From: Aselliscus stoliczkanus
Taxonomy: Eukaryota; Chordata; Mammalia; Chiroptera; Hipposideridae
Assembly: GCA_033961575.1 (NCBI GenBank)
Contig: CM066733.1
Span: 66,152,921 to 66,216,920 of the forward strand
Length of the DNA: 64,000 bases
Direction of reading: 5' to 3'
Below, piece after piece: positions 24,095 through 36,424 of the stretch; position 1 is the stretch's first letter, and every line of letters begins with the position of its first letter. Below the pieces are notes generated by a model, which searched no databases, was not told the DNA's origin, and saw only the letters and a list, made by a program, of their open reading frames with translations. Made by a program: the position numbers and the translations under genes.

Positions 24095-24300
24095 GAAAGT
24101 GCTGGGGTCCTGTGGTGAAGTCTAAAGAGCAGGGGTCTTAGAGAAAAACTTGGGTTCAAACTGACCCATGGAATGTTCTGATATTTACAAGCTGTATGAA
24201 CGTGAGCAAACATCCCGACTTTTCTGAGTTTCCGTTTCCTAGTTGGCAAAACTAGGATAACACCAACCTTTGAAAAGTTGCATTAAGAGTTAGAATATTG
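24095..24300 (+). repeat. MIR SINE
   Basis: A nearly full MIR: 'agagcaggggtcttagagaaaaacttgggttcaaactgacc', a core with 'acaagctgtatgaacgtgagcaaa', then 'tttctgagtttccgtttcctagttggcaaaactaggat'. Typical MIR order, with high divergence. Confidence 0.75.
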
Positions 24301-24304
24301 GCTA

Positions 24305-25615
24305 ATCAATTAGTACAGAATTTCAATTATTTTATAAAGGAATCACTCGAGTTTACAGTCCTGGGATAAAATTATTCTATCACAGTGCTTGGCATATAAT
24401 CAGCACTCAATACACAATTGTTACATGGCAAATAGATGCATATATTTGAGTTTATCATTGATTTAAGTAGGGCACTATTTTTGTTCATGCTAGAATCACA
24501 TTTACTTTAGATAATAGAAAACACATTTACATATCAATTAATTTAAACTGGGAAAATGAATGACATTCTGAACAGAAAAAAAGCTCAATTTCTGAATTAT
24601 TTATATAAGTTATATGTTGTGGGTACTTTTCCAGTTATATACAAATAATATTCAAACAAATGGAAACTTTAAATGGAAAAAAAATAACAGCTTTTGGCCT
24701 GTGGCATGGACCGTTAAATAAAAAACGAAAACAAACAAAAAACTAAAGCAACTTAGTAAATGTTATCTGTGGGTAGATCTTATTTAATTACAGAGTTTCA
24801 GTTTCTGAATATTTATGTGTGAGTTTGAAATATATAAGCAGCTCCCTTAATAGAGTGAACATTTACAGTTCATCCATCATTTTATTACAAATTCATGAAT
24901 TTAAATTAAATTTTAGATATATGCTCAAATGCCCTTTGTGTATGAAAAGTTCAAATGTAAATGATTTTTTTTTGAATCATGCTCAAGAGAGTGAGAAAGT
25001 ATATAGAGATTTAACACTCTAAAAGTCTACTTAAGAGCTATATCAATTCACATGCAACCAGTCTCTAACTTACCATTTTATCTCCAGCTTTGTTACAAGG
25101 TGAGTCACTTTGAATGGCCAAACGGCAGACATGGATAAGAATGGCAATGTGGCAGGCACAGGGTAGAGTATTCAGATACCTAAAAATAGATTGCGGTACA
25201 TAGAATGAGCTGAATTACTAAGATCAGGTACCAAGCCCCTTGCATAACATGTCAAAGCAGAGTAGGGACCAAAGTGAGAGCCAGATTTCTGAAGGAAATC
25301 TGATAGGAAGTCTGAAATGGGTTTCCAAGAAGCAAGATATAGGAACCTATGTGATACAGCTGAGCACATTTGCATAGATATCATTTTGTACTGGTCAGAA
25401 ATCTCTGAGGACCCAAGGGCCTGCCCTCACGCTTCTGATGCTTCTTACCTTCCATAATGTATTCCCATTATCTGGACCTTTATTGACATGATGTGTTCCA
25501 AATGTGAATGTTGGATCTCATTCTCTCTGTAAACAGCATTGTCATATATGGCAAATGGGATCCTGGATTAGTTATATACATAATACTAGGTGCAACACAG
25601 TGGGATAGCTACCAA
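24305..25615. other. AT-rich DNA, nothing recognised
   Basis: No gene or named repeat seen. Confidence 0.4.
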
Positions 25616-25618
25616 ATA

Positions 25619-25773
25619 CAATAAAACCTTGGATTGCGAGTAACTTGGTTTGTGAGTGTTCCACAAGACATTTTAATACATTTTAATACATTTTAACTTG
25701 GTAAACAAGTGATATCTTGCAATACGAGCAGTGTTTCTGGAACGAATTATGCTTGCAAACCAAGGTATTACTG
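25619..25773. mobile_element. Tc1/mariner-type MITE (second copy)
   Basis: Starts CAATAAAACCTTGGATTGCG after TA (25617-25618) and ends GCAAACCAAGGTATTACTG. The left terminus and the reverse complement of the right terminus (CAGTAATACCTTGGTTTGC) form the inverted repeats. 'gtgttccacaaga' and 'ggaacgaattatgct' match the element at 11706-11925. The internal 'acattttaat' unit is repeated. The right TA appears mutated to TC. Confidence 0.75.
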
Positions 25774-25774
25774 T

Positions 25775-27115
25775 CCTTACTTCCCTTCCCTGGAGGCCTT
25801 TGTCCACAATATACTGAGGTCCAGAAGGCTTCTATCAGCATCTTGCCTGTGGAAGGCCTGTTCATCTATCTTGCTCCAAGGTCGGTGCCCTGTGTTCACA
25901 ATCCCAGTGTGATTCCTTTAAGAAGCCCTGATATTGACCTTATTTATATTTCCATAGGACTTTGTATTTAACCTTATCACACAAAATCAACCAGCATAAA
26001 TTATAGATATGGTGAGATATTAGGGGAAGGAGAAAATATGAACCATGTAACTATTTTTTAGGCTATCAGAGCATCTTTCTAAAGTCTATTTACTTAATGA
26101 TGGCATTGAAGAAATGGAACTCATCCTCCATGCTCTAGGGAAATGCCTTCATTGGGCCTGGAGCTCTCCATTAGAAAAGGATGTATGGTACTGAATAAAG
26201 GTCTGTACTGGAGACAGTGGGCAATGACATGCAGATGTCCTCCTCCCCAGCCACTGTCACTTAACCCTGTGTTACTTATTCAAAGTATTTAGCACTCTCA
26301 GATATTTTCTTGTGTATTTCTTCATTCATCTACTTTATCTTATCAATGTCAGTGTTATATAGGCTCCATAGAATCAGTAATCTTGTCTCATTCACCTGAT
26401 CTCTGCAGGACTCGGCAAAATATCTGGCATGTTGTAAATATTGGCGAAACCAGTGAATAAATGAGTGAATGAATGAGCAACAATGCCATTTTGCAGGGAA
26501 AAGGAAAAGAAAACAAAACTGCGGGGCTTCACATTCCCAGGATTCTTCTGATTAGGACTTACAATAACATTTTTCTCATTACAATTGCAATTACTATCAA
26601 CATCTCTTAATTTTCTTTTCCAGGCTTTTTTTCGTTTTCCTTTTAAGGGAGAGGGGCAGGTATTGTTCCTGCCATCAGCAACTCTACCCTTACTATTCCA
26701 CAAATGATGTAGATGAAGCGTGTTACTCATTAGATTATTCTAAGCAATTTTTGGTATACTGATGTTCACACACTTCTACAATGCTGTGGATCCTTGAGTT
26801 ACAATCTAGCAGGTGAAATAAGCTAACATCATAACTGTGAACAGGTCTATTTGTATTCATTTTTTTATGCCTTACACATAAACATCACTCAATAAACATT
26901 GAAAGAATAAATAAAATGGACCAAATTACTCAACTATACCTAACCATCATCTATAACACTGGGTATCAAGGAACTGTAGTTAAAGTGATTTTTTACAATA
27001 AAAACACACCTCCTTGACCTTGACATGTGGCAGCACCTTTCTAGCTATAGTAGTGGGTATTCTCAGGTTAATGAGAGATGATGGGAAAACGTGCCTCTGC
27101 CAGCGGGGAAAGGTG
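25775..27115. other. Mostly unrecognised; L2 3'-end traces
   Basis: Short L2 plus-strand 3' traces occur at about 26385-26475 ('tctggcatgttgtaaatattgg..gaataaatgagtgaatgaatgag') and about 26865-26915 ('cactcaataaacattgaaagaataa'). No gene seen. The 112-codon minus frame at 26392-26730 overlaps the L2 trace and is unsupported. Confidence 0.45.
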
Positions 27116-27117
27116 CC

Positions 27118-27265
27118 AAAGGCGGGGTTTGTATCACCTGGGAGCTTATAGGAAAAGCAGAATCTAGGTCTTATCCCAGAACTTCTCAATTAGAATCTAC
27201 ATTTTTATCAAGATCCTTGGGTGATTTGTATGCACATTAGAATTTGGAATCAAAGGTTTAGGGGA
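27118..27265 (+). repeat. MER5-like hAT fossil
   Basis: 'ttgtatcacctgggagcttataggaaaagcagaatctaggtc', then 'ctacatttttatcaagatccttgggtgatttgtatgcacatt' follow the MER5 layout. Inverted termini have decayed. Confidence 0.65.
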
Positions 27266-27269
27266 GGTA

Positions 27270-30080
27270 GGTCAACTACTATGACACACTTAGGCACCAG
27301 TAATGTCTTAAATATCAAGTTCTGTACAAGACCTTCTAGATAACCATATTGGTAGACAATACAAATTCCTCTTCAATTACTCTGAGAGGTATAACCTCCT
27401 CTAAAATCCTATTTGTATATTCATAAATTTTCAGAAAACTACTCAATGCATGGTTTTGAATTAATCAACTCATCACATAAATGATGAAATTTGCAGTCTC
27501 AATTAAGCTTGATAAACAGTTGCTGCCTTTTGTCTGCCTCCATTAAGGGGGAGTGTGTTACTCATTAGAAATCCCAGAAACTCATCCCTTCTCTGCTTTT
27601 TGCCAAAAAACCCAATGTCCTTTCTTATCCAGGAGTTGGCACAACTTTCAAGTTCAAAGAAGCAGTAAATTTTATATCTAAAAACATCTGCCTTAATCTG
27701 TGCTTGAAATTAATTGGAACATAAACATTTTTATTGATGTTCCTCTTTCGACATTTCTGCAGCAGTTAAGAGTTTGGGTCACAAAATTAACATGATCACA
27801 TGGTGGTAGAATGCTTTGCACTTAAGATGCGGTTTCACAATTAAATTGTAATGAGGTCAGAATAGTAACATAGGTAAAATATATGCTATAGAATATCAAA
27901 GAAGAAATTTGGCTTGCTCAGGTAGCCGAACAAAGTACATAGAGAAGATGGGTATCAAACCTGGTACTGAGGGATGAAGAGGTTTTGGATAGTGGACAGA
28001 CAAAGATAGTAGACATGAGCAATTACAAATATATGCATAGAGAATGAACAAAGCAAGTTGAATTCATGAGGAAACATGTTCATAAAGTGTAATGATGGGA
28101 CTCACAATTGTAAATGCAGACCAATGCAGATTGGTGTTGAATTCCAAGTTGAACTTGAATTATCTTGCAGTAAATAGAATAACAAAATGGGAAGAAAAGT
28201 GTCTTAGGAAGAAAGTATAATCAAGCAAAGTTATGCAACATGCGACTCTAGTACTAATATTAGTATTATAATCTGGGTCTTAACAAATGATTGTTGAATA
28301 GCAAACAAATGAATATACAGTAATTCATGTAATATTCAAAAAAAGAATTTAGTTTATGAAGTCAGTTAACTGCTCTGCAATCCATGTGTCTCACACATTT
28401 CAAAAAGGTGGTTGCCATTGACAGAGGTCTCAACACACAGATGCAACAAACATAAATGCAGGATATACACACTTGTCTGAACTGTAAATGGGACTATAGA
28501 ATTTTTTCTTCTAGATATGTCTCTGGATTTCAAGTGCTTTCAAAGACGTTTCTCAGTCGTTTGGGCGTGTGGATCTCTAGGTCATTGAAGAAACTCCCTT
28601 TGTCATTATGTGTTCTAAATATCATACCCTGGTGGTTCCTCCTAGCTATTATAGAGATTGGCAAGACAACTACCTATCCACAAGGTTCAAGATTTGTGTA
28701 CAAACCAATGTGTGTTTGAGTGAATACCACAAGGACGAATGAAACGTCAGTTTCTCAGTTTCTCAGAGTATCTTCCCTCTTGCCTTCATGACCCCAAAAC
28801 ACCATGGCTTCAAGGCTGTCTGAAGCATTCATCAATAGCCACTATGGTAATTTCTCTGTAGATGTTGGCAGAACTGTTACAGAATCATCATGGCTGAACT
28901 TCCATAAGAAACATTCCTGTGTAGAATGGTTATGCTGAAACAGACAGTTCCTGGAGCAGCATCCTTGTTCTTAGAGGATCTCTACTTGATAGACAGCATG
29001 TGTCTTCTATCGAAAAAAGTAGGAAGGGGACATGTAGACTACTGTGCCTGGAACAGTGATTCGTCAGTTTCTTTGATAGAACTTGAGAGTGAATAAAGAT
29101 GCTCTACTTCTTTATGGAATATATTCTCCTCAGAGGGGAAAGCAGGCTCAATTATTGTAATCCAGGTTTTTCTTCATTTCCACAATTTGAGATTATGGTA
29201 AACTAAAAGAAGAGACATGGTGCAGAATGCAGGAGGTCGCTTTGATATCCCATTTCATTATGTCCAGATAGAACCAACCAGAAAGCAGACCAGTGATCAA
29301 GAGGAGCTAGAAATTAAACCTTTGTGTGGGGAGGTAAATGTCTAATGTTACAATACAATTTATGTTTCATCAATAACCTTAATTATTAAATATTGGACTA
29401 TTGGAAAAACAATACTTATAATCAATGAACAATTCAGTCACCATAAACTACTTTGAAGGCCAGCAATAAGATCAAAACAGTTCAGTTAACTTAACTTCAT
29501 TTGTTTTAGATTCTCAGTGATATTATACGCTCCTTAAGTGTAGAGGTTATATCCTGGAGTGTTATCATTTCTCCACCAAAAGCACACAATACATATATGT
29601 TAATTTATAATAAACAAGGGCTGAATCTATCTCTCTAAGAATGAGAGGCAGACAGGGGTTTCTCTCACTGATGAATTGTGTTCTCCATCAGCCCACTCTG
29701 AAATGAGGTGAATCTTAACATGGTAATTAAACAAAGACTGTTGGACTAGAAAGAGATCTTAGAGGGTCCTTAGAATTAATGTTCTAATTAATGCATGGAT
29801 GTCCTAATGTTTTAAATCTATGCATGCTGACTTGTAATGTGAGTCTCATAAACCTGCCCTCATGCTCCATTAAAATATGAAATGGCTTATGTGCATTTAA
29901 GAAGCTCCTAAAACTTGCTCCTTCAGGATATGGATGTATTGAGCTGACAATTTCTGGACAAAGAACTATTATATAAAAGACACAAGAAAAAAGAGAATCA
30001 ACTTGTTACCACCCACTTTCCCTAGAGTTACTATATATCTTCTATAATTTGAGGATTTGGGCTAAAAAAAAAATTGAATA
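27270..30080. other. Mostly unrecognised
   Basis: No gene seen. About 29515-29640 resembles an L2 3' end ('acgctccttaagtgtagaggttatat..'). The rest, including the somewhat GC-richer 28380-29110 part, holds no feature I can name. Confidence 0.4.
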
Positions 30081-30084
30081 TTAA

Positions 30085-30250
30085 CCTGGCTGCCCATTAA
30101 AGTAACATGGAGGGACTTTAAATATATACCAACGTTTTGTCATCCTCCCCACATATTTTAACTTAACTGCTCTGAGGTGCTCCTGGATATTTGGAAGTTT
30201 TAAAGCTCTTCAGATGGTTCTAATAGGCCATCAGAAGTAAAAACTACTAT
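30085..30250 (+). repeat. MER5-like hAT fossil
   Basis: 'ctgcccattaaagtaacatggagggactttaaatatataccaac ... ttaactgctctgaggtgctcctggatatttgg' follows the MER5-type consensus order. Degenerate. Confidence 0.45.
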
Positions 30251-30477
30251 GTGAGCGATCCTCAAGGTGTTCTCCAGTTCTAATATTCTGAGACTCTGGA
30301 AGACAATAGGTCTGCTAAGTTCCCAAATGAGTCACTGTAGCATTAATTATCATTGATATTCTAGTGAGGAATTCTCACATGCCATCCAATGCAAGAATTC
30401 ACTCTCTGAAGCTTTAGCTATGGGAAATTTATGACATTTCCATAAGCCCAAACAGCCTGTCAAAAATTGAAAACATG

Positions 30478-30650
30478 TGGGGTGGCCGGTTAGCTCAGTT
30501 GGTTAGAGCGCAGTGCTCATAACACCAGGGTTGCTGGTTCAAACCCCACATGGGCCACTGAGTTGCGCCGTCCACAACTAGAATGAAACAACTACTCGAC
30601 TTGGAGCTGATGTGTCTTGGAAAAACACACAGTTCCCCAATGAAAAAAAG
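30478..30650 (+). mobile_element. tRNA-Ile-headed SINE (Rhin-1-like)
   Basis: The 74-nt head at 30484-30557 (GGCCGGTTAGCTCAGTTGGT.. to ..CATGGGCCA) is almost the same as mammalian tRNA-Ile(AAU), but the anticodon position reads CAT and the T-arm is altered. A body follows ('gttgcgccgtccacaactagaatgaaacaac', 'acttggagctgatgtgtcttgg') with a short A-rich end. The 9-bp repeats gaaaacatg at 30469-30477 and 30651-30659 are target-site duplications. It is a SINE with an internal Pol III promoter, not a working tRNA gene. Confidence 0.93.
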
Positions 30651-30957
30651 GAAAACATGCCCTTTGTTGATTTCAAATGTCACCATGAATGTGAGTCCCT
30701 GAGTATGTCTTCCTATTTTAAACAACATTATACTAATTGTAAAGATTATACAGATAAGAATTGATTATTTCTCAAAATCTGGATCTATTTTTCTCTTATC
30801 GGATAAGAACTATTTCCCAAAAGATAGATGAAATGGTCTCTTATTTACAATATTCCTCCAGTGAGAAGACTGAGAAATACTGTATTTGTTGGTGGAAAAT
30901 CCTATGAAGATAGCTCTGTGGTTGCATCTATAAATCCTTATAAAAACACCGCAAGTG

Positions 30958-31068
30958 TGGGCCAGCTGAGTGGTGTGGTGGTTAAGAGCTGGCTTGGGAC
31001 ACCAGCGGCCTGGGTTCAGATCCCACATATGAAGGCCAGTGACACTGCACTCAAAAAAAAACAAAAAA
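30958..31068 (+). mobile_element. Short tRNA-headed SINE
   Basis: Shares the head of the long SINE (GGGCCAGCTGAGTGG..GTTAAGAGCTGGCTTGGGA, box-B-like GGGTTCAGATCCC, 'atgaaggccagtgacactgc') but passes straight into 'actcaaaaaaaaac', so it lacks the about 330-bp body. Flanks 'caccgcaagtg' and 'cactacaagtg' look like an 11-bp TSD with two mismatches. Confidence 0.88.
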
Positions 31069-31084
31069 CCACTACAAGTGATAA

Positions 31085-31790
31085 AATCATTTTAGTGGGT
31101 TACTGTCGCATGAAGGTATTAGAACTTATAAAACCATTGTTGGCCACGAGAGATGGTTATAAATATGTTTTGCTATAAATTGCTGGGGAAATATAAAACT
31201 GTGTTATTATTTTGCATTGTGTTTATTGGAAACATTTTGTGAACTGGAAATTGAATTCACTGGTCGACTGAATTTAAAGGTGACTGGCAAGAACTATCTT
31301 TCATAAAGTGCAATTTCAAAGAACTTCATTTTGATGGAAGGGGTTAGCCTGAGGATTTGTGCCTGATTAAATTTGTAGGACCAAAGCTCATAGATTTTTT
31401 TCTTTTCCATTGCTCATCCTCATATTTTACTGTAGTTAATCATTCCTGGAAGCCTAGGGCTGAATTGAGAATTTATGCTCATCTATTGTTTTGAAGAGCT
31501 GTGGGACTCTACCACGTGAGCAATAGAGTAGTTCAGTTTGGAGTAGGGTAAATGTGCACATGTGCACATTCCGGCCGTTCTATTATCATGTTGCCCTATG
31601 GGAGATGATGTTCTCAGCAGAGGCTGACACGATTTCCTCGTAGGTTCTAACAACAACAACAACAAAAATGTTGACAGGAGGGAAGTTAGAACAAGAAGCA
31701 CTAGAGGAGGAGGAGAAAGGACTTAGTATTGGGAATGATGTTCAGGAGTCAGTCTCGGGGGCCATCTTAGCTCTGTACTCAGCACAATGA
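31085..31790. other. No recognised feature
   Basis: No gene or named repeat was seen apart from a short (AAC)n at about 31648-31665. Confidence 0.4.
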
Positions 31791-31794
31791 TGGC

Positions 31795-31905
31795 ACCCAG
31801 TTGTGATCAATTGTTATCAGCATAGAGTGGGTGCTCTGTACTGGTTATTGAGCTATGTACTTGCCATATATGATCTCATTTATCCCTCATCAAGACTCTC
31901 TGAGG
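31795..31905 (-). repeat. Possible MIR fragment
   Basis: 'tgagctatgtacttgccatatatgatctcatttatccctcatcaag' corresponds to the inverse MIR 'tgctttacatacattatctcatttaatcctcac'. Weak. Confidence 0.4.
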
Positions 31906-31909
31906 GCTT

Positions 31910-32885
31910 TCAGGACTGCCTTAGGCCCAAGTAGCAACGTTTTTGCCCTGGGACCCCCTTCTTTAGAGGGTCTGCTCTGTATATTCTCTAGCAGTGCTTT
32001 TCTTCCAGTTAAGGGACGTGCCCACTGGGAGCCCTACTCGTTTCTGTGTTCAGCATGAGGTCCTACATGAGGCAGGCAACAATGCCATTTAAATAGCAGG
32101 TGTTTTAACCGAGTAGTTATTTAATTAATGTAACCAGTTTATTGCACTAGGTTGATTGAGTGAGGTGAAAGTAGGAAGTAGCTTTTATCTTCCCATGTAA
32201 TCACCATTTTTCAACTAGGAAAAGCTCTATTCCCTGCTCTGGATACCACAAGTAGGAATCATAGCTTTTCCCACCAATATTATTTAAAAACGGTGCCATT
32301 TTAAGTGATTAACAATCCAACTGAAAATAAATCGAACTTGATCTTTTGTTCAGATTGAACCTTGTCCTTGCCACAGAAGCTCCCTACCTTAAGCTGTACC
32401 AAGAAGGAGCATCCCCAACACTCAGAAAGACCTTTTCTAGGGATTGTCTTTCTCCCTAGACACTTCTCAAAGCTTCCCTATTTACTACATGGGCTGCATT
32501 GACTACAGTTCTACCAAATGGCTTTGGGCTACTTGTTAGCATGTCCTGCATGGATGGTCTCTAGGATGTGTGATTACCTAACACTTGCTGTTCTCAGTTA
32601 TTCTGGCAGTGTTCCTTTTAACATCTTTTTGCATTTTCTAACACAAAAAGCTTATATTCCAGACGCTGGGCCAAGACATGGTAATATTTATATTATATAA
32701 TTAAGAGTTAGGTAAGGGTAAAATAAATTACATTATTGAATAATATTTTTTAAAAGAAACATCAATAGGCAGGAGGATAGAGTGAATAAGAATCTAAAAA
32801 TATTTATGGGGAGGGGAGGTTTGTTTTTGTTTTAACTGGTGTTTCAATTAGTGTTTTCTTTAATATATAAGAAATTACAGCCATC
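31910..32885. other. No recognised feature
   Basis: No gene or repeat that I can support. Confidence 0.4.
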
Positions 32886-32889
32886 GAAA

Positions 32890-33420
32890 CTTTAGATCCA
32901 TTGTAGTTTTACCTATTGTCTCAATCATATATTTTGTAGCCAAAGATACAGCTCAAGATCACACATTACATTTAGTGTCTTTAGATTGAAGCAGTGTTTC
33001 AGTCTTTCTGTGCTTTGATTGATCTTGACACGTTTGAACATGACAGGCCAATAATTGTGTGCCCTCAATTTGTTTGTCTGTTTCCTCATGATTAGATTCA
33101 AACTACACATCTTTGGCAGGCTTATTACAGGACTGATGCTGTGTCCCCTTCCTTGTTTCCTCTCAGGCAGACACATTTCAATTTGTCGCATTATTGATGA
33201 TGTTCACATTGATTACTTCATGAAGAAGGTGTCTGCCAGGCTTCTCCCATGTCCAGTTGGTCATTTTTCTTCTGAAATCAATAGGTATTTTGTGGACGGG
33301 TACTTTGAAACTAACTATTCTATTCTGCATCCAATGTGTACTGTTTCAATGTGTTTATTTGTGTCTTCGCACATGTTCTTTCACCTTCCTCTGACTCATG
33401 GAATGTTTCTCTGGTGATTG
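32890..33420. repeat. Ancient LINE-like interspersed repeat
   Basis: 'cttgacacgtttgaacatgacaggccaataattgtg', 'cctcatgattagattcaaactacac' and 'aaggtgtctgccaggcttctccca' recall a mammal-wide repeat that I remember from other genomes (probably L1M-related). The family name is not certain. The 120-codon plus frame at 33055-33417 is part of it and unsupported as a gene. Confidence 0.5.
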
Positions 33421-33469
33421 TTCAGCAAGAAGCTGGACAAGGAAGAGAAAGAGTACAAGCAAAAATATT

Positions 33470-33605
33470 TTCATTCAACTGAGATCACTGAGCTCAGGAC
33501 ATTCATTTTACAAGGGAAGGAACCTGAGACTCAGGAAGGCTAAAAGAGATTCCTGGAGCCAGAATTCTTGCATCCTTACCCACAGCCAGAGCCCTGACAT
33601 AGCCA
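33470..33605 (-). repeat. MIR SINE fragment
   Basis: 'cattcattttacaagggaaggaacctgagactcaggaagg' is the reverse complement of the MIR 3' region, followed by 'gagccagaattcttgcat' from its core. Confidence 0.6.
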
Positions 33606-34123
33606 TGAAACTGCAAATCTGTTTACATTATTGGCTGTCATTTGCATGAGTGTTTTCCAATGCAATTTAATGACCACTGTGAAAAAAAAATTAGAGGGAT
33701 TTGAAATTGTGAATGAATAATGAATTCTGCCTATAGTATTTTAGTTTTAAAATCATTGCCATGGCTATATCTCATCTAGCCATTGTCTCTTTTCATTCTT
33801 TCTTGAAGGTACAGCAGACTGGGAGCGTTAGCCCTCAGACATGAAAGAAGATGAGTGCCTCACAGCCATCTCAGACACATTCCTAACCAAAGTTAAAAAG
33901 TTCAGTTTTTAAGGAAAGTCCTTGGTATGACCTTTGAGCATGAGACAATGATATTCCACATTCAGTTCTAGAGTAAATTATTATCCTCTTTTTAAACATC
34001 CTGTTTTCTCAACTTGGGTGGACTACAGAAACAATAATTTCTTGTGAGAAAAAAAATTATATGTATATATAGCACCAAAATTATAGTGTAGAAACAAATC
34101 CACAGAACTTAGCTAAAATATAG

Positions 34124-34255
34124 TGATTCCTGGACCTGCACTCAGAGATTCACTCAGTAAGTGTGGGTTGGAGGTCCAGAGGTCTGCATTTTAACAAGGA
34201 ATCCAGAAGTTTCTGATGCAGTGGACCTGTGGACACACCATGAAACACTGCAATT
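34124..34255 (+). repeat. MER5A-like hAT fossil
   Basis: 'gattcctggacctgcac..agattcactcagtaagtgtgggttggaggtccagaggtctgcattttaacaaggaatccagaagtttctgatgcag' matches the MER5A order well. A non-autonomous hAT-Charlie element, long inactive. Confidence 0.7.
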
Positions 34256-34259
34256 TATG

Positions 34260-35435
34260 TAGATTAATCATATTTAAAAATTAAAAATGATTTTAGAATT
34301 ATCATTCAGCCTAAGGAAAGGACTGAAAGAACCATAATTATTTAGTTGAAAGATTGCAACCAGCTGCCATTTATTGGTTGTAGGCATGCATTTAAAATTA
34401 GGTTTTATCAGTATGCAATGAGATTAGATATAAAAGGAGAAATCAAGATATGTTTCTTGGATGGATTTTGGCTGCCACTGCTCCTGTGTGAATTAAAGAA
34501 AATATAAGTCTTTCAAAGCTACATTTCCTAAATGGAAATACATTTTCAGCTTGGTGGAAATCTTTGTACAGAATTTGCTAGTTCATATGAGTAATATTTT
34601 TTTTGAATAAAGAAACCAGAAGCTAGACAGTTATGAATATTTGCCAAATAACACCTAGATGGTTGCTGGAAAAGCCAAAGATCTAGAACTATAACTTCTG
34701 ACTTACGTTCTATTTGCTTTTGCAATTGCATTAAGCTGTATAATATAAATTTCTATGCCTCAAAAAAAAACAAGTGGTCATCATAAATGGTAGATATAAT
34801 TAATTTTTTTTTGTACATTTACCTTTGCATTCCCCAACATTAGGGAAAATATAAATAATAGGACAAATCCCAACTGTTTGTTTAGTTTCTTTTTAGTATA
34901 TCTCACCCTAAATTCTCAGGCCTAGGTGATTTCATAGAGTTTCCAAATATAGTTGTCAAAGGGCAAAGTCCTCAGAATTAATGAAGCGTGTCATGCCCTG
35001 AATTCTTGCCAAATTGTAAATGTTCTTATATTTTGATGGCTTGTTCTCTCATGTTCATGATTTCCTCTCATTTTTATTCCTGCTCTGGGAAACCTTTGCC
35101 TCGAGCTTATATTCCATTATTCTAGATACACTTAAAGAGAGAGGACTTGTATTTTCTTAGCATTGTCTAAATTTCTGGTAAAAAAGAATATTCATATTTC
35201 TCTGTGGAATGCTCTATCTTCTTTTTGTTGTGTGGTACATGTTCTAGCAAAAAATGCTGTTTCTTATTGCTCTGAATGGACATTGCAATAAGCCTCCATT
35301 TTCCAAGAATTTCCTATTGCCATCATATGATAAAAATAAGTTAGCAAGAATCAGGAATATAATAGGTTAAGCAATCTTTTGACCTCAAAAACCTCCTAAG
35401 TACATGGTTTACCAGGGCAATTTAATTAATTTCAA
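34260..35435. other. AT-rich DNA, nothing recognised
   Basis: No gene or named repeat seen. Confidence 0.4.
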
Positions 35436-35439
35436 TAGT

Positions 35440-35900
35440 ATTCAATCAGTATTTCTTGATTTTCTCCTTCATTCCAGGTAATTCCCTATATAGCAAGAAT
35501 ATAAATATACATACATTCTAAATCCATGCCCAACAAGAAAACACAATTTAAGAGGAAGAGGACAAATAAGTAATGAGGAGTCTGCAGTCTTTTAGGGTAA
35601 GATCTATGGAGACTAAGCTCAGATACAATGAGGACAGTTCCTCCAAATCGTATTATATTTGTAAGGTAAGGGAAGGCCTCCCATAGGAGGTTATTTATGT
35701 TCTGAGTCTTAAAGTAGGATGTAATCATGAGAATGACAGGACTGTAACCCAGACAGAAAGAATGCAAGGACAGAAAAAAGCAAAAGAACGAGGTATATTT
35801 AATAAAATTCAGAAGCTGTCCAGAAACACAGACAGGACTGGTTACATAATATGTGGGTCTGCTACAAAGAGAAAATGGGAGGTATCTTTTCAAATTATTA
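35440..35900 (-). repeat. L2 LINE fragment
   Basis: The forward strand reads like the inverse of L2: 'tcaatcagtatttcttgattt', 'aagggaaggcctcccataggaggttatttatgttctgagtcttaaagtagga', 'acccagacagaaagaatgcaagg'. The 135-codon minus-strand frame at 35486-35893 lies entirely in this repeat. Confidence 0.65.
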
Positions 35901-35929
35901 AGAATTTCAAGATTGTGATAGAGGGTTTT

Positions 35930-36420
35930 TTTTTTAGCTTTATTGAGGTATAATTGACAAATAAAATTATAAGCTATATAAAGTATACAGTGTGATGATT
36001 TGATATATGTACAGAGTGTAAAAGAACTTCTTCCATCAAGTTAACACATCTATCAATCTATCACCTCATACATTTAGCAAATTTCCACTCTTTAGGTGTT
36101 ATCAACTACAATCGCCATGTTATCATGTTATACATTATTAGGCTCTTAGGCTTTATTCATCCTATAGTCAACCTATCCCTTTGCTCTCATCCTCTATCCT
36201 CTGCTAACTACTTTTCTACTCTGTGAAATAGACAATTTTTTTTTAAAGTTCCACATATAAGTGATATCATACAATATTTATCTTTGTCTGGCTTATTTCA
36301 CTTAGCAAAAATGTCCTCTAGGTTCATTCATATTTTTGCAAAGGCAGGATTGCCTTTTTTTTTTTTAACAAAGTCTGAATAATAGTCCATTGTATATATT
36401 TATATATGTGGCTTAAGGTA
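35930..36420 (-). repeat. L1M 3'-end fragment
   Basis: 'tagctttattgaggtataattgacaaataaaatt', 'atcacctcatacatttagc', 'ttagcaaaaatgtcctctaggttcattcat' and 'gaataatagtccattgtata' are inverse L1M landmarks. It directly follows the L2 fragment. Confidence 0.88.
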
Positions 36421-36424
36421 GCAT

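Noticed and set aside
30484..30557. A tRNA-Ile gene on the plus strand
   Set aside because: Although close to tRNA-Ile(AAU), it has a CAT triplet at the anticodon, an altered T arm, a SINE body and A-rich end downstream, and target-site duplications around the whole unit.
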